Both the position numbers and the translations under genes were made by a program. 64,000 bases of DNA, taken from assembly GCF_001293465.1 (NCBI RefSeq), contig NZ_JSYZ01000002.1, positions 200,400 to 264,399 of the forward strand. Direction: 5' to 3'. Shown piece after piece: positions 55,554 through 64,000 of this stretch (the stretch's first letter is position 1; each line of letters opens with the position of its first letter). A model generated the notes under the pieces. The model was given only the letters and a program-made list of their open reading frames with translations. It made no database searches and was not told the DNA's origin. Source of the stretch: Pseudomonas asplenii. Its GTDB lineage: Bacteria; Pseudomonadota; Gammaproteobacteria; Pseudomonadales; Pseudomonadaceae.

Positions 55554-56090
55554 TTAGAAGTCCGCGTCCCAATCCACCTTCATCTCGCCAGCGGCAAGGT
55601 CGACAGCCAACACGCATTGCTCGGTATACGGCAACAGGCGTTCGCGATCATCCAGGCTGCCCGGACAAGGCTTGACCACCATGACATCATTCGAGCCGGT
55701 TTCGAGCAGGTGATCGATCTTCCCGAGCAGTTGCCCGAGGGTGTCGATGACCTTGAGACCTTCCAGCTGGTACCAGTAGTACTCGCCGTCGGTCAGCTCA
55801 GGGAACAGGCTGCTTGGCACGCAGATCTCATAACCGGCCAGAAGACGAGCTTCTTCCCGATCATCGAGACCCTTGAGCTTCGCGACCAGGAACTTTTCGT
55901 TCCCGCGTCCACTGACCAGCTCCACCTGTTTCACACTGCCCTCGCGCTTGAGCGTCCAGGTCTTGTAGTTCAACAGGTTCTTGATCGGATCCGTAAAGGA
56001 ATAGACCTTTACTTCGCCGCGAACGCCATGAACAGAGTAGATCTTGCCGATAACGATCAGATCATCGGTAGAAGCAGGCGTCGCGTTCAT
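55554..56090 (-). CDS. rimM: 16S rRNA processing protein RimM
   Basis: The 178-residue ribosome maturation factor has an N-terminal RimM domain (IVIGKIYSVHGVRGEVKVYSFTDP) and a C-terminal PRC-barrel (about 100-178, YYWYQLEGLKVIDTLGQLLGKI). It aids 30S head assembly around S19. It starts five bases after the rpsP stop. Confidence 0.96.
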   Translation of the reverse strand: MNATPASTDDLIVIGKIYSVHGVRGEVKVYSFTDPIKNLLNYKTWTLKREGSVKQVELVSGRGNEKFLVAKLKGLDDREEARLLAGYEICVPSSLFPELTDGEYYWYQLEGLKVIDTLGQLLGKIDHLLETGSNDVMVVKPCPGSLDDRERLLPYTEQCVLAVDLAAGEMKVDWDADF

Positions 56091-56095
56091 ATCGC

Positions 56096-56347
56096 TCAGG
56101 CCGCAGCCTTGGCGTTTTCCTTCAGCAACTGAGCAACACGCTCAGAAGGTTGTGCACCAACGCTCAACCAGTAGTTGACGCGCTCTTGGTTCACGGACAG
56201 ACGAACTTCCTGGCCACGAGCAATCGGGTTGAAGAAACCCACTTGTTCTTTGTGCGAACCGTCACGAGCGTTGCGGCTGTCGGTTACGGTCAGGTGGTAA
56301 AACGGGCGCTTCTTGGAGCCGCCAAGGGCAAGACGGATTGTTAGCAT
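56096..56347 (-). CDS. rpsP: 30S ribosomal protein S16
   Basis: The 83-residue protein begins [19 protein letters not shown] and continues with [21 protein letters not shown], diagnostic of S16. It is the first gene of the operon rpsP-rimM-trmD-rplS and has a near-consensus promoter upstream. Confidence 0.98.
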   Translation of the reverse strand: MLTIRLALGGSKKRPFYHLTVTDSRNARDGSHKEQVGFFNPIARGQEVRLSVNQERVNYWLSVGAQPSERVAQLLKENAKAAA

Positions 56348-56419
56348 GTGAACATCGTTCCTGTAGTCGGTGCTGCAAATCTAAATGCACAGCGGGCATG
56401 GGTGCCCGAAAGGCCGCAT

Positions 56420-56448
56420 ATTCTAAGGAATATCCGGACTTTTGCCAA
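56420..56448 (-). promoter_or_regulatory. Sigma-70 promoter of the rpsP operon
   Basis: On the minus strand TTGGCA, 17 bases, then TAGAAT matches TTGACA-N17-TATAAT at ten of twelve positions, about 72 bases before the rpsP ATG. Confidence 0.75.
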
Positions 56449-56597
56449 TGCCTTTTTCCGGCGTCCAGCGCCGTGCAATAGAGACCTGCCATGAAGCCGT
56501 TGCGATGAACGGCGGGTCAGCCCCCGCCAATGCGGGTTGGCTGGAGTTCCCCGCATCCCTGCGGGGCAACGCCGACACGACGGCCGGCGCAGATTCC

Positions 56598-57974
<1,377 letters not shown>

Positions 57975-58061
57975 GCGCGATCCTTTGAAGCCACTGAGGT
58001 AATGGGCCGCCGGCGAACGGAAAAATGCGCCTGGCGAGCCTGCAGCGTGGGCAGATCGCGA

Positions 58062-58090
58062 ATTATAACGAGACTGCGTGCGCGGCACTA
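58062..58090 (-). promoter_or_regulatory. Candidate ffh promoter
   Basis: A perfect TATAAT (minus strand, 58062-58067) lies about 90 bases before ffh. The -35 at 17-base spacing (TAGTGC) is poor, so the call rests on the -10. Confidence 0.4.
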
Positions 58091-58162
58091 GCGCCACGGT
58101 CTTTCGTGGACTGGCGGTTATATGCCAAACTCAGCCCCTTTCGGGCTTGCTTCACAGGACTT

Positions 58163-58975
58163 ATGTCTCCTCTGTCACCCAGTTTTCTGACCAGCATTGC
58201 CGCAGCTTGCCTGTATGCCGCCGCGGCCCTCTATCAAGGCGCGCGTCTGCGCCAGCGCGCCAAGGCCGACAAGCGCCTGCTGGTCGGGCTCGGCGCCTTC
58301 GCCGTACTGGCCCACGCCATCGCCTTGTGCGCCCACCTGGCGACCCCGGTCGGCCTGGGCCTGGATTTCTTCAATGCCGCCAGCCTGATCGCCGTCGCGG
58401 TGATTGCCCTGACCCTGGTCGCCTGCCTGCGGATTCCCGTGGAGAACCTGCTGCTCCTTCTGTTCCCGCTGGGACTGCTGACCGTATTGCTCGCGCAGTT
58501 CGCGCCATCGGGCACGGTACAGATCATCGACGAAGAGCCGGGCATCCTCGCGCACATCCTGCTGTCGATCCTCGCCTACGGCATGTTCACCATCGCGGTG
58601 TTCCAGTCCTTGCTGCTGCTGTTGCAGGACCACCAGTTGAAGAACAAGCACCCCTCGGGCCTGATCCGCAACTTCCCGCCGCTGCAGACCATGGAAAGCC
58701 TGCTGTTCGGTTTCCTCTGGGCCGGCTGGACCCTGCTGTCACTGTCGCTGATCTCCGGCTGGCTGTTCGTCGAGAACCTGTTCGCCCAGCACCTGGTGCA
58801 CAAGACCCTGCTGGCCTGCCTGGCCTGGGTGGTGTTCAGCGTACTGCTGTGGGGGCGCAACCGCCTCGGCTGGCGCGGGCACAAGGCAATCCGCTGGACC
58901 CTGGCCGGCTTCTGCCTGCTGATGCTGGCCTATTTCGGCAGCAAGCTGGTTCGCGAATACATCCTGCACATCTGA
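58163..58975 (+). CDS. CcsA/YpjD-like inner-membrane protein
   Basis: The 270-residue protein has about eight membrane helices and belongs to the cytochrome c assembly (CcsA/CcmC-like) family in its short YpjD form. YGMFTIAVFQSLLLLLQDHQLKNKHPSG and WAGWTLLSLSLISGWLFVENLFAQ (in part) cover its conserved core. Conserved histidines (for example in AQHLVHKTLL) could bind heme. Its role is unproven. Divergent from ffh, as I recall for other pseudomonads; followed after 12 bases by the CNNM gene. Confidence 0.88.
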   Translation: MSPLSPSFLTSIAAACLYAAAALYQGARLRQRAKADKRLLVGLGAFAVLAHAIALCAHLATPVGLGLDFFNAASLIAVAVIALTLVACLRIPVENLLLLLFPLGLLTVLLAQFAPSGTVQIIDEEPGILAHILLSILAYGMFTIAVFQSLLLLLQDHQLKNKHPSGLIRNFPPLQTMESLLFGFLWAGWTLLSLSLISGWLFVENLFAQHLVHKTLLACLAWVVFSVLLWGRNRLGWRGHKAIRWTLAGFCLLMLAYFGSKLVREYILHI

Positions 58976-58987
58976 CGGGCCGAGAAC

Positions 58988-60232
58988 ATGGACAACCTGC
59001 CCGCCGGGCCGATGCTCGCCGTATTGGCCCTGCTGATCCTGTGGTCGGCGCTGTTCACCGCCATCGAGGTCGCCCAGCATCTGCTCACGGCCCAGCGTCC
59101 GGCCTCCCGCGCCGGGGACAGGCCAGCGGCCCGCCTGAGTTTCCCGCGTGAAAGCCTGATCCTCTGCAACACCCTGTGCCGCATCGTCGTGGTGATCATC
59201 GCCACCCTGCTCTCGCTGCTGCTCTGGGGCAACCACGGCCCCTGGCTGGCCTGCCTGGGCAGTGCCGTCGCCCTGCTGGTGCTGGCCGACTACCTGCCGC
59301 GCCTGCTCGCCGCTCGCTACCCCGAAGCCATGCTCGCGGTCGGCAATGCCCTGCTCGGCATCCCCCTGAAGATCGTCTATCCCGCGGCCTGGTTGCTGAA
59401 CGGCAGCGCCCGCCTGCTGCTCAAGCCCTTCATCAGCAAGGCCGGCGCGGTCAGGCAGAGCGACGAGGACATGCCGCCGGTCGATCTGGAGGAGCCCGGC
59501 AAGGAACATTCGACCCGGCCACAGTTGCTGTCCGGGATTCACGCGCTGGACAACATCACGGTCAATGACATCCTGGTGCCGCGCAGCGAAGTGGACGGGA
59601 TCAACCTGGACGACCCGATCGAAGACATCATCGTGCAGTTGCGCAACAGCAAGCGCACCCGCCTGCCGGTGTTCCACAGTGATATCAACCAGGTCGAAGC
59701 GGTGCTCAACACCCGCCAGGTCCGCCATCTGCTGCCCGATGCCAGCCTGACCCTGCCCGCCCTGCTGAGCGCCTGCCATGAGCCCTACTTCGTTCCGGAA
59801 AGCACCCCGCTGCAATTGCAGTTGCTGAATTTCCACAAGCAGCAGCGGCGCCTGGGCATGGTCGTGGATGAATACGGCGAAGTGCTGGGCATCGTCACCC
59901 TGGAAGACATTCTCGAAGAGATCGTCGGCGAATTCGAAAACGAGCACAGCCTCGACAACCCGCACATCCACCCCCAGGCCGATGGCCGACTGGTGATCGA
60001 AGGTGCCGCCTCGATCCGCGAGCTGAACAAGAGCCTGGGCTGGCACCTGCCCTGCGACGGCCCCAAGACCCTCAACGGGCTGGTCACCGAAGCCCTGGAG
60101 ACCATCCCGGAGAGCGCGGTCTGCCTGAAGATCGGCCGTTATCGCCTGGAGATCCTCGAAACCGAGGACAACAGGGTCAGCCGGGTGCTGGCATGGCATA
60201 CCAGCGCGCCCCCCACGCCTCCGTCTCCCTGA
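58988..60232 (+). CDS. CNNM/CorC-type membrane protein with CBS domains
   Basis: The 414-residue protein has an N-terminal CNNM (DUF21) membrane region (about 1-150, several helices) and a CBS pair (about 185-310: VNDILVPRSEVDGI, RTRLPVFHSDINQVEAVL, MVVDEYGEVLGIVTLEDILEEIVGE). A C-terminal CorC_HlyC transporter-associated domain follows (about 330-410). Such proteins are linked to magnesium or cobalt efflux. The direction of ion movement in this homologue is unknown. It is probably co-transcribed with the CcsA-like gene. Confidence 0.9.
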   Translation: MDNLPAGPMLAVLALLILWSALFTAIEVAQHLLTAQRPASRAGDRPAARLSFPRESLILCNTLCRIVVVIIATLLSLLLWGNHGPWLACLGSAVALLVLADYLPRLLAARYPEAMLAVGNALLGIPLKIVYPAAWLLNGSARLLLKPFISKAGAVRQSDEDMPPVDLEEPGKEHSTRPQLLSGIHALDNITVNDILVPRSEVDGINLDDPIEDIIVQLRNSKRTRLPVFHSDINQVEAVLNTRQVRHLLPDASLTLPALLSACHEPYFVPESTPLQLQLLNFHKQQRRLGMVVDEYGEVLGIVTLEDILEEIVGEFENEHSLDNPHIHPQADGRLVIEGAASIRELNKSLGWHLPCDGPKTLNGLVTEALETIPESAVCLKIGRYRLEILETEDNRVSRVLAWHTSAPPTPPSP

Positions 60233-60555
60233 CGAAGCAGCACCTTCACTTATGGCATTCAGCCCGTCTGCCCATGGTGCCGGCGAGAACGCCCTCGCCA
60301 GCAAGCCGGCTCCGGCAGGGGCGGGTGCTACACGGGTGAGCGGTGCTCTTGTTCGATGCATGGGCGGCTTCCTATAATCGAATCGGCTTACCCAGCCTCA
60401 CCGGACCGCCTGCCCACCCGCAACCCGCCCTCCGGCCCTGCACGCTGCAACTCCCCCGGCGCCGGACAGAACCCCGACCGGCCCGGCACAAGCCCTTATC
60501 CCTGGGTGTTCACTACTAACAATTCCTACGAGCAAGACTTTCAGGGAACCGCGTA
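60233..60555. other. Intergenic region before the MHS transporter
   Basis: These 323 bases contain a GGCGAG-AACGCC-CTCGCC hairpin (60282-60299), which may end the upstream operon, and the 17-base repeat described at 60295. The right half holds the expected transporter promoter and the AGGGA ribosome-binding site at 60543-60547. No gene is seen. Confidence 0.45.
60295..60311. repeat. Short repeat shared with 11841-11857
   Basis: TCGCCAGCAAGCCGGCT is identical to the copy in the prfB-lysS spacer and overlaps the end of a hairpin after the CNNM gene. It probably belongs to a second REP-like class. Confidence 0.55.
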
Positions 60556-61869
60556 ATGACTGCCAGCACCACCCTCGACGCACCATCGACCACACCGCTG
60601 AACTCCACTGCCCGGGTCGCGACCGCCAGCTTCATCGGTACCGCCATCGAGTTCTACGACTTCTATGTCTACGCCACCGCCGCTGCGCTGGTGATCGGAC
60701 CGGTGTTCTTCCCCCAGACCGACAGTACCGCACAGATGCTGTCGGCGTTCCTGACCTTCGGCATCGCCTTTCTCGCCCGCCCGTTGGGCTCGATCCTGTT
60801 CGGCCACTTCGGTGACCGGATCGGGCGCAAGTCGACCCTGGTCGCCTCGCTGCTGCTGATGGGCGTGTGCACCACGCTGATCGGCGTGCTGCCCGGCTAC
60901 TCCAGCATTGGCGCGTGGGCACCGCTGCTGCTGTGCCTGCTGCGCTTCGGCCAGGGCCTCGGGCTCGGCGGGGAATGGGGCGGCGCCGCGTTGCTGGCGA
61001 CCGAGAACGCCCCCGAGGGCAAACGTGCCTGGTTCGGCATGTTCCCGCAGTTGGGCCCTTCGATCGGCTTCCTCGCGGCCAACGGCCTGTTCCTGATCCT
61101 CGCCATGAGCCTCAGCGACGAGCAGTTCCGCTCGTGGGGCTGGCGGATTCCGTTCCTGCTCAGCGCCGTGCTGGTGATCGTCGGCCTCTATGTGCGCCTC
61201 AAGCTCGAGGAAACGCCGATCTTCGCCAATGCCGTGGCACGTCACGAACGGGTGAAGATGCCGCTGGTCGAGCTGTTCAGCCGCTACTGGGTACCGGTGC
61301 TGCTGGGCTCGGTGGCCATGGTGGTGTGTTACGCGCTGTTCTATATCTCGGCGGTATTCTCACTGAGCTACGGTGTCGCCAACCTCGGCTACAGCCGCGA
61401 GACCTTCCTCGGCCTGCTGTGCTTTGCCGTGCTGTTCATGGCGGCAGCCACGCCACTGGCGGCCTGGGCCAGCGACCGCTTCGGACGCAAGCCGGTGCTG
61501 ATCGTCGGTGCGCTGCTGGCACTGTTGTCCGGCTTCAGCATGGAGCCGCTGCTGGGCCACGGCTCGACCTGGGGCGTCGCGCTGTTCCTGAGCCTGGAGC
61601 TGTTCCTGATGGGGGTGACGTTCGCCCCGATGGGTGCGCTGCTGCCGGAGCTTTTTCCCACTCACGTGCGTTATACCGGTGCTTCGGCGGCCTATAACCT
61701 GGGCGGTATCGTCGGGGCCTCGGCCGCGCCGTTCTTTGCGCAGAAGCTGGTGACAATGGGTGGTTTGAGCTGGGTCGGCGGGTATGTGTCGGCGGCGGCG
61801 GTGCTGAGCCTGATTGCCATTCTGTGCCTGAAGGAGACACGCTACAGCGATCTGGACAAGGTCGGCTGA
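60556..61869 (+). CDS. MFS transporter, metabolite:H+ symporter (MHS) family
   Basis: The 437-residue protein has 12 predicted helices. It shows the MHS-type start TASFIGTAIEFYDFYVYATAAALVIG, the MFS motif GHFGDRIGRKSTL between helices 2 and 3, and GLGLGGEWGGAALL. Relatives (ShiA, ProP, KgtP) import organic acids, shikimate or osmolytes with protons. The substrate is not predictable from sequence. AGGGA eight bases before ATG 60556 supports the start. Confidence 0.92.
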   Translation: MTASTTLDAPSTTPLNSTARVATASFIGTAIEFYDFYVYATAAALVIGPVFFPQTDSTAQMLSAFLTFGIAFLARPLGSILFGHFGDRIGRKSTLVASLLLMGVCTTLIGVLPGYSSIGAWAPLLLCLLRFGQGLGLGGEWGGAALLATENAPEGKRAWFGMFPQLGPSIGFLAANGLFLILAMSLSDEQFRSWGWRIPFLLSAVLVIVGLYVRLKLEETPIFANAVARHERVKMPLVELFSRYWVPVLLGSVAMVVCYALFYISAVFSLSYGVANLGYSRETFLGLLCFAVLFMAAATPLAAWASDRFGRKPVLIVGALLALLSGFSMEPLLGHGSTWGVALFLSLELFLMGVTFAPMGALLPELFPTHVRYTGASAAYNLGGIVGASAAPFFAQKLVTMGGLSWVGGYVSAAAVLSLIAILCLKETRYSDLDKVG

Positions 61870-61922
61870 TAGCGGTGGGGTATGGCCGCCGTTGGCGGTT
61901 CGCGGCGGTGCGGCGTCCCGAG

Positions 61923-61969
61923 AAGCCCGGCGCCTACAGGTACGGCGGTGACCTGTAGGCGCCGGGCTT
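61923..61969. terminator. Perfect 19-bp inverted repeat between convergent genes
   Basis: AAGCCCGGCGCCTACAGGT and ACCTGTAGGCGCCGGGCTT are exact reverse complements around a nine-base loop. The half-site GTAGGCGCCGGGCTTG resembles a REP unit. Sitting between the MHS gene and purT stops, it probably acts as a bidirectional terminator. Confidence 0.8.
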
Positions 61970-61993
61970 GTGCGCGAATAGGACGACGCGGTT

Positions 61994-63175
61994 TTAGAGC
62001 TCTACAACCACCGCCTGGGCCGCACGGGTCGCCTTGGCCCGCGCCGCTTCGATCGACTCGTCACGCGCCAGGGCCACGCCCATGCGGCGCTGGCCGTTGA
62101 CTTCCGGCTTGCCGAACAGGCGCAGGGCGGTATCCGGCTCGCTCAGGGCTGCGCCGAGGTTGGCGAAAGCGGTCTGGGTCGACTGGCCCTCGACCAGGAT
62201 CACGGCCGAGGCCGATGGACCGAACTGACGGATCAACGGGATCGGCAGGCCGAGAATGGCCCGGGCGTGCAGGGCGAACTGCGACAGATCCTGGGAAATC
62301 ATGGTGACCATGCCGGTGTCATGCGGGCGCGGCGACACTTCGCTGAACCACACCTGGTCGCCCTTGATGAACAGCTCGACGCCGAACATGCCACGGCCGC
62401 CCAGGGCCTCGGTGACCGCCTTGGCGACCCGCTCCGACTCGGCCAGCGCCACCGGACTCATGGCCTGCGGCTGCCAGGACTCCTGGTAGTCGCCCTTTTC
62501 CTGACGGTGGCCGACCGGCGCGCAGAACGTGGTGCCGCCGATGTGGCGCACGGTCAGCAGGGTGATTTCGTAGTCGAAATCGATGAAGCCCTCGACGATC
62601 ACCCGGCCCTTGCCGGCACGCCCGCCTTCCTGGGCATAGTCCCAGGCCTTCTGCACGTCATCGACGCTGCGCAGCAGGCTCTGGCCCTTGCCCGAGGAAC
62701 TCATCACCGGCTTGACCACGCAGGGGAAGCCGAGGTCCTGGACCGCCTTGCTGTAGTCCTCGAAGGTGTCGGCGAAGTGGTACGGCGAGGTCGGCAGCTT
62801 CAGCTCTTCGGCGGCCAGGCGACGGATGCCTTCGCGGTTCATGGTCAGTTGTGCGGCACGGGCGGTCGGCACCACGGTGAACCCTTCGGTCTCCAGTTCC
62901 ACCAGGGTGGCGGTAGCGATGGCCTCGATCTCCGGCACGATGAAGTGCGGCTTCTCGGCTTCGATCACCGCGCGCAGGGCCCCGCCGTCGAGCATGTTGA
63001 TCACGTGGCTGCGGTGGGCGACCTGCATGGCCGGCGCGTTCGCATAGCGATCGACGGCAATCACCTCGGCACCCAGGCGTTGCAGCTCGATCACCACTTC
63101 CTTGCCCAGCTCACCACAGCCACAAAGCAATACGCGAGTCGCGGTCGGCGACAGTGGAGTTCCGATACGGGTCAT
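61994..63175 (-). CDS. purT: Formate-dependent phosphoribosylglycinamide formyltransferase
   Basis: The 393-residue ATP-grasp enzyme uses formate and ATP to formylate glycinamide ribonucleotide in purine synthesis, as an alternative to PurN. It has an N-terminal preATP-grasp region ([21 protein letters not shown]), an ATP-grasp core ([41 protein letters not shown]) and a C-terminal lid. GAGGA six bases before ATG 63175 fixes the start. Confidence 0.97.
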   Translation of the reverse strand: MTRIGTPLSPTATRVLLCGCGELGKEVVIELQRLGAEVIAVDRYANAPAMQVAHRSHVINMLDGGALRAVIEAEKPHFIVPEIEAIATATLVELETEGFTVVPTARAAQLTMNREGIRRLAAEELKLPTSPYHFADTFEDYSKAVQDLGFPCVVKPVMSSSGKGQSLLRSVDDVQKAWDYAQEGGRAGKGRVIVEGFIDFDYEITLLTVRHIGGTTFCAPVGHRQEKGDYQESWQPQAMSPVALAESERVAKAVTEALGGRGMFGVELFIKGDQVWFSEVSPRPHDTGMVTMISQDLSQFALHARAILGLPIPLIRQFGPSASAVILVEGQSTQTAFANLGAALSEPDTALRLFGKPEVNGQRRMGVALARDESIEAARAKATRAAQAVVVEL

Positions 63176-63297
63176 TTCAGGTCCTCGAGGAAACGGATCA
63201 TCGAAGGCACCCGCTCACCGGGCACCTGCTGGGAAGAAAGGCGGGCATTTTACATGAACTGCGGCGGTTCGCCTGTATGGCCTGCGCCCCGTTCGGG

Positions 63298-63777
63298 CTA
63301 TCCCTTCAGGGCGTCCTGATGAACGGCCTTGCGCTGGCGCCAGGCCATGGCCAGCCAGACCACGGTGACCCCGGCGAACTTGGAGCCCAACGCGGTGAGA
63401 ATCACCCCGGGCGTCAGGGCATCGATCAGGCCGAAGAAGATGAAGGTATCCAGCGGGATGCTCAGGGCCGAACTGATCCACAGACGGTCGTGCAGAGGGC
63501 GTCGGGTGATGGTGAACACCAGCCAGTCGATGCACTCGGACACGGCGAAGGCCGTGGCACTGGCCAGGGCAATGGCCGGGTCGGAGGTGACGTAGGACAA
63601 CAGCAACGCCACCAGCATGGCGACGATCGCACCATGGCCGAAGCGGGTTTGCACCATGTCCCGGAGCACGAACACCAACCCGCCCCAGGCCGACCAGATG
63701 ATGTCCAGGTGCGGCGCGCTGGAAAACGCGAAGTTGATCAGCACGACGCTGGCGATGTAGGCGATGAGAAAGAACAT
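63298..63777 (-). CDS. VUT-family transporter (queuosine-precursor type)
   Basis: The 159-residue inner-membrane protein has about five helices and motifs of the VUT/YhhQ family (SAWGGLVFVLRDMVQTRFGHG, AFAVSECIDWLVFTI, ISSALSIPLDTFIFFGLID). Relatives import queuosine precursors such as preQ0/preQ1. It is shorter than E. coli YhhQ, so the substrate is tentative. It lies 122 bases upstream of purT on the same strand. Confidence 0.85.
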   Translation of the reverse strand: MFFLIAYIASVVLINFAFSSAPHLDIIWSAWGGLVFVLRDMVQTRFGHGAIVAMLVALLLSYVTSDPAIALASATAFAVSECIDWLVFTITRRPLHDRLWISSALSIPLDTFIFFGLIDALTPGVILTALGSKFAGVTVVWLAMAWRQRKAVHQDALKG

Positions 63778-63921
63778 GGAATGGACGGATTACCTGTCGA
63801 TATAGCCGCACAGGGTACTGCAGGAGCCGGCGCCTGGCGATAACCGCGTTGGAGCCGTCGCCGGCATAGGGACACTGCCGCCGGTGCAGATGCTGGACTG
63901 GGCGCAAGGCTTACGGGCGTA

Positions 63922-63950
63922 TTCGCGGGCAAGCCCGGCTCCTACAAGGG
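63922..63950. repeat. Single REP unit near the window end
   Basis: TTCGCGGGCAAGCCCGGCTCCTACAAGGG matches the inverted units at 8107 and 31226. A more diverged GCAGGAGCCGG lies about 90 bases to the left and may be its partner. Confidence 0.75.
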
Positions 63951-64000
63951 ACGGGCCGCATGCAGAATTGGCGTTTGACGCAAATCCCAGGGACGGGCGT

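Overview
The window reads as a chromosomal core segment of a Pseudomonas, most likely of the P. fluorescens group. The coding DNA is GC-rich with G/C at most third codon positions. It carries short palindromic repeats of the GTAGGAGC...GGGCTTGCCCGCGAA type that are common in that group. From memory, the gene order follows the P. aeruginosa PAO1 stretch from about PA3685 (tsaB/adk) to PA3751 (purT), with insertions. I see no prophage, transposase, CRISPR array, tRNA or rRNA.

Layout. 0.2-5 kb (mostly minus): tsaB, adk and ppc, then a small plus-strand gene. 5-10 kb: an envelope lipoprotein pair (DUF4398 protein and LptF), a small membrane protein coupled to a lipoprotein hydrolase, a QEGLA-motif (DUF1704) putative metallopeptidase and a TetR regulator. 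10-13 kb: lysS and prfB, the latter with its programmed +1 frameshift. 13-21.6 kb: the complete wspABCDEF-wspR surface-sensing chemosensory operon, with a second, membrane-bound diguanylate cyclase divergent from it (21.8-23.5 kb). 23.5-36.3 kb: a YebE-like protein, then a polyamine gene cluster made of a LysR regulator, a YdcSTUV-type ABC importer between two gamma-aminobutyraldehyde dehydrogenases, an APC permease and spermidine dehydrogenase SpdH. 36-43 kb: a small protein, a GNAT acetyltransferase, an Old Yellow Enzyme, recJ, yaeQ, a class III CoA-transferase and a periplasmic binding-like protein. 43-49.5 kb: a DUF3509 protein and a Roc-like signalling trio (LuxR-type regulator, receiver-EAL protein, BvgS-like hybrid kinase). 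49.6-54.3 kb: thrC, hom, dsbC, xerD. 54.4-58 kb: rplS-trmD-rimM-rpsP and ffh. 58-64 kb: a CcsA/YpjD-like protein, a CNNM/CorC protein, an MHS-type transporter, purT and a VUT-family transporter.

Three themes stand out. First, c-di-GMP signalling: WspR and the neighbouring GGDEF protein both keep GGE/DEF and RxxD motifs, whereas the receiver-EAL protein of the Roc-like locus has lost several catalytic residues and is probably a sensor or titrating protein. Second, polyamine uptake and oxidation to GABA, with REP palindromes placed at two internal operon junctions. Third, ordinary housekeeping for translation, secretion, recombination and amino-acid synthesis.

I did not find a clear-cut unknown system. 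The least explained signals are the interleaved inverted repeats in the wspA/diguanylate cyclase intergenic region, the Cys/His cluster at the WspD N terminus, the degenerate EAL protein beside an intact hybrid kinase, and the QEGLA metallopeptidase. Gene starts were chosen from ribosome-binding sites and family N termini, and several differ from the longest open frame.
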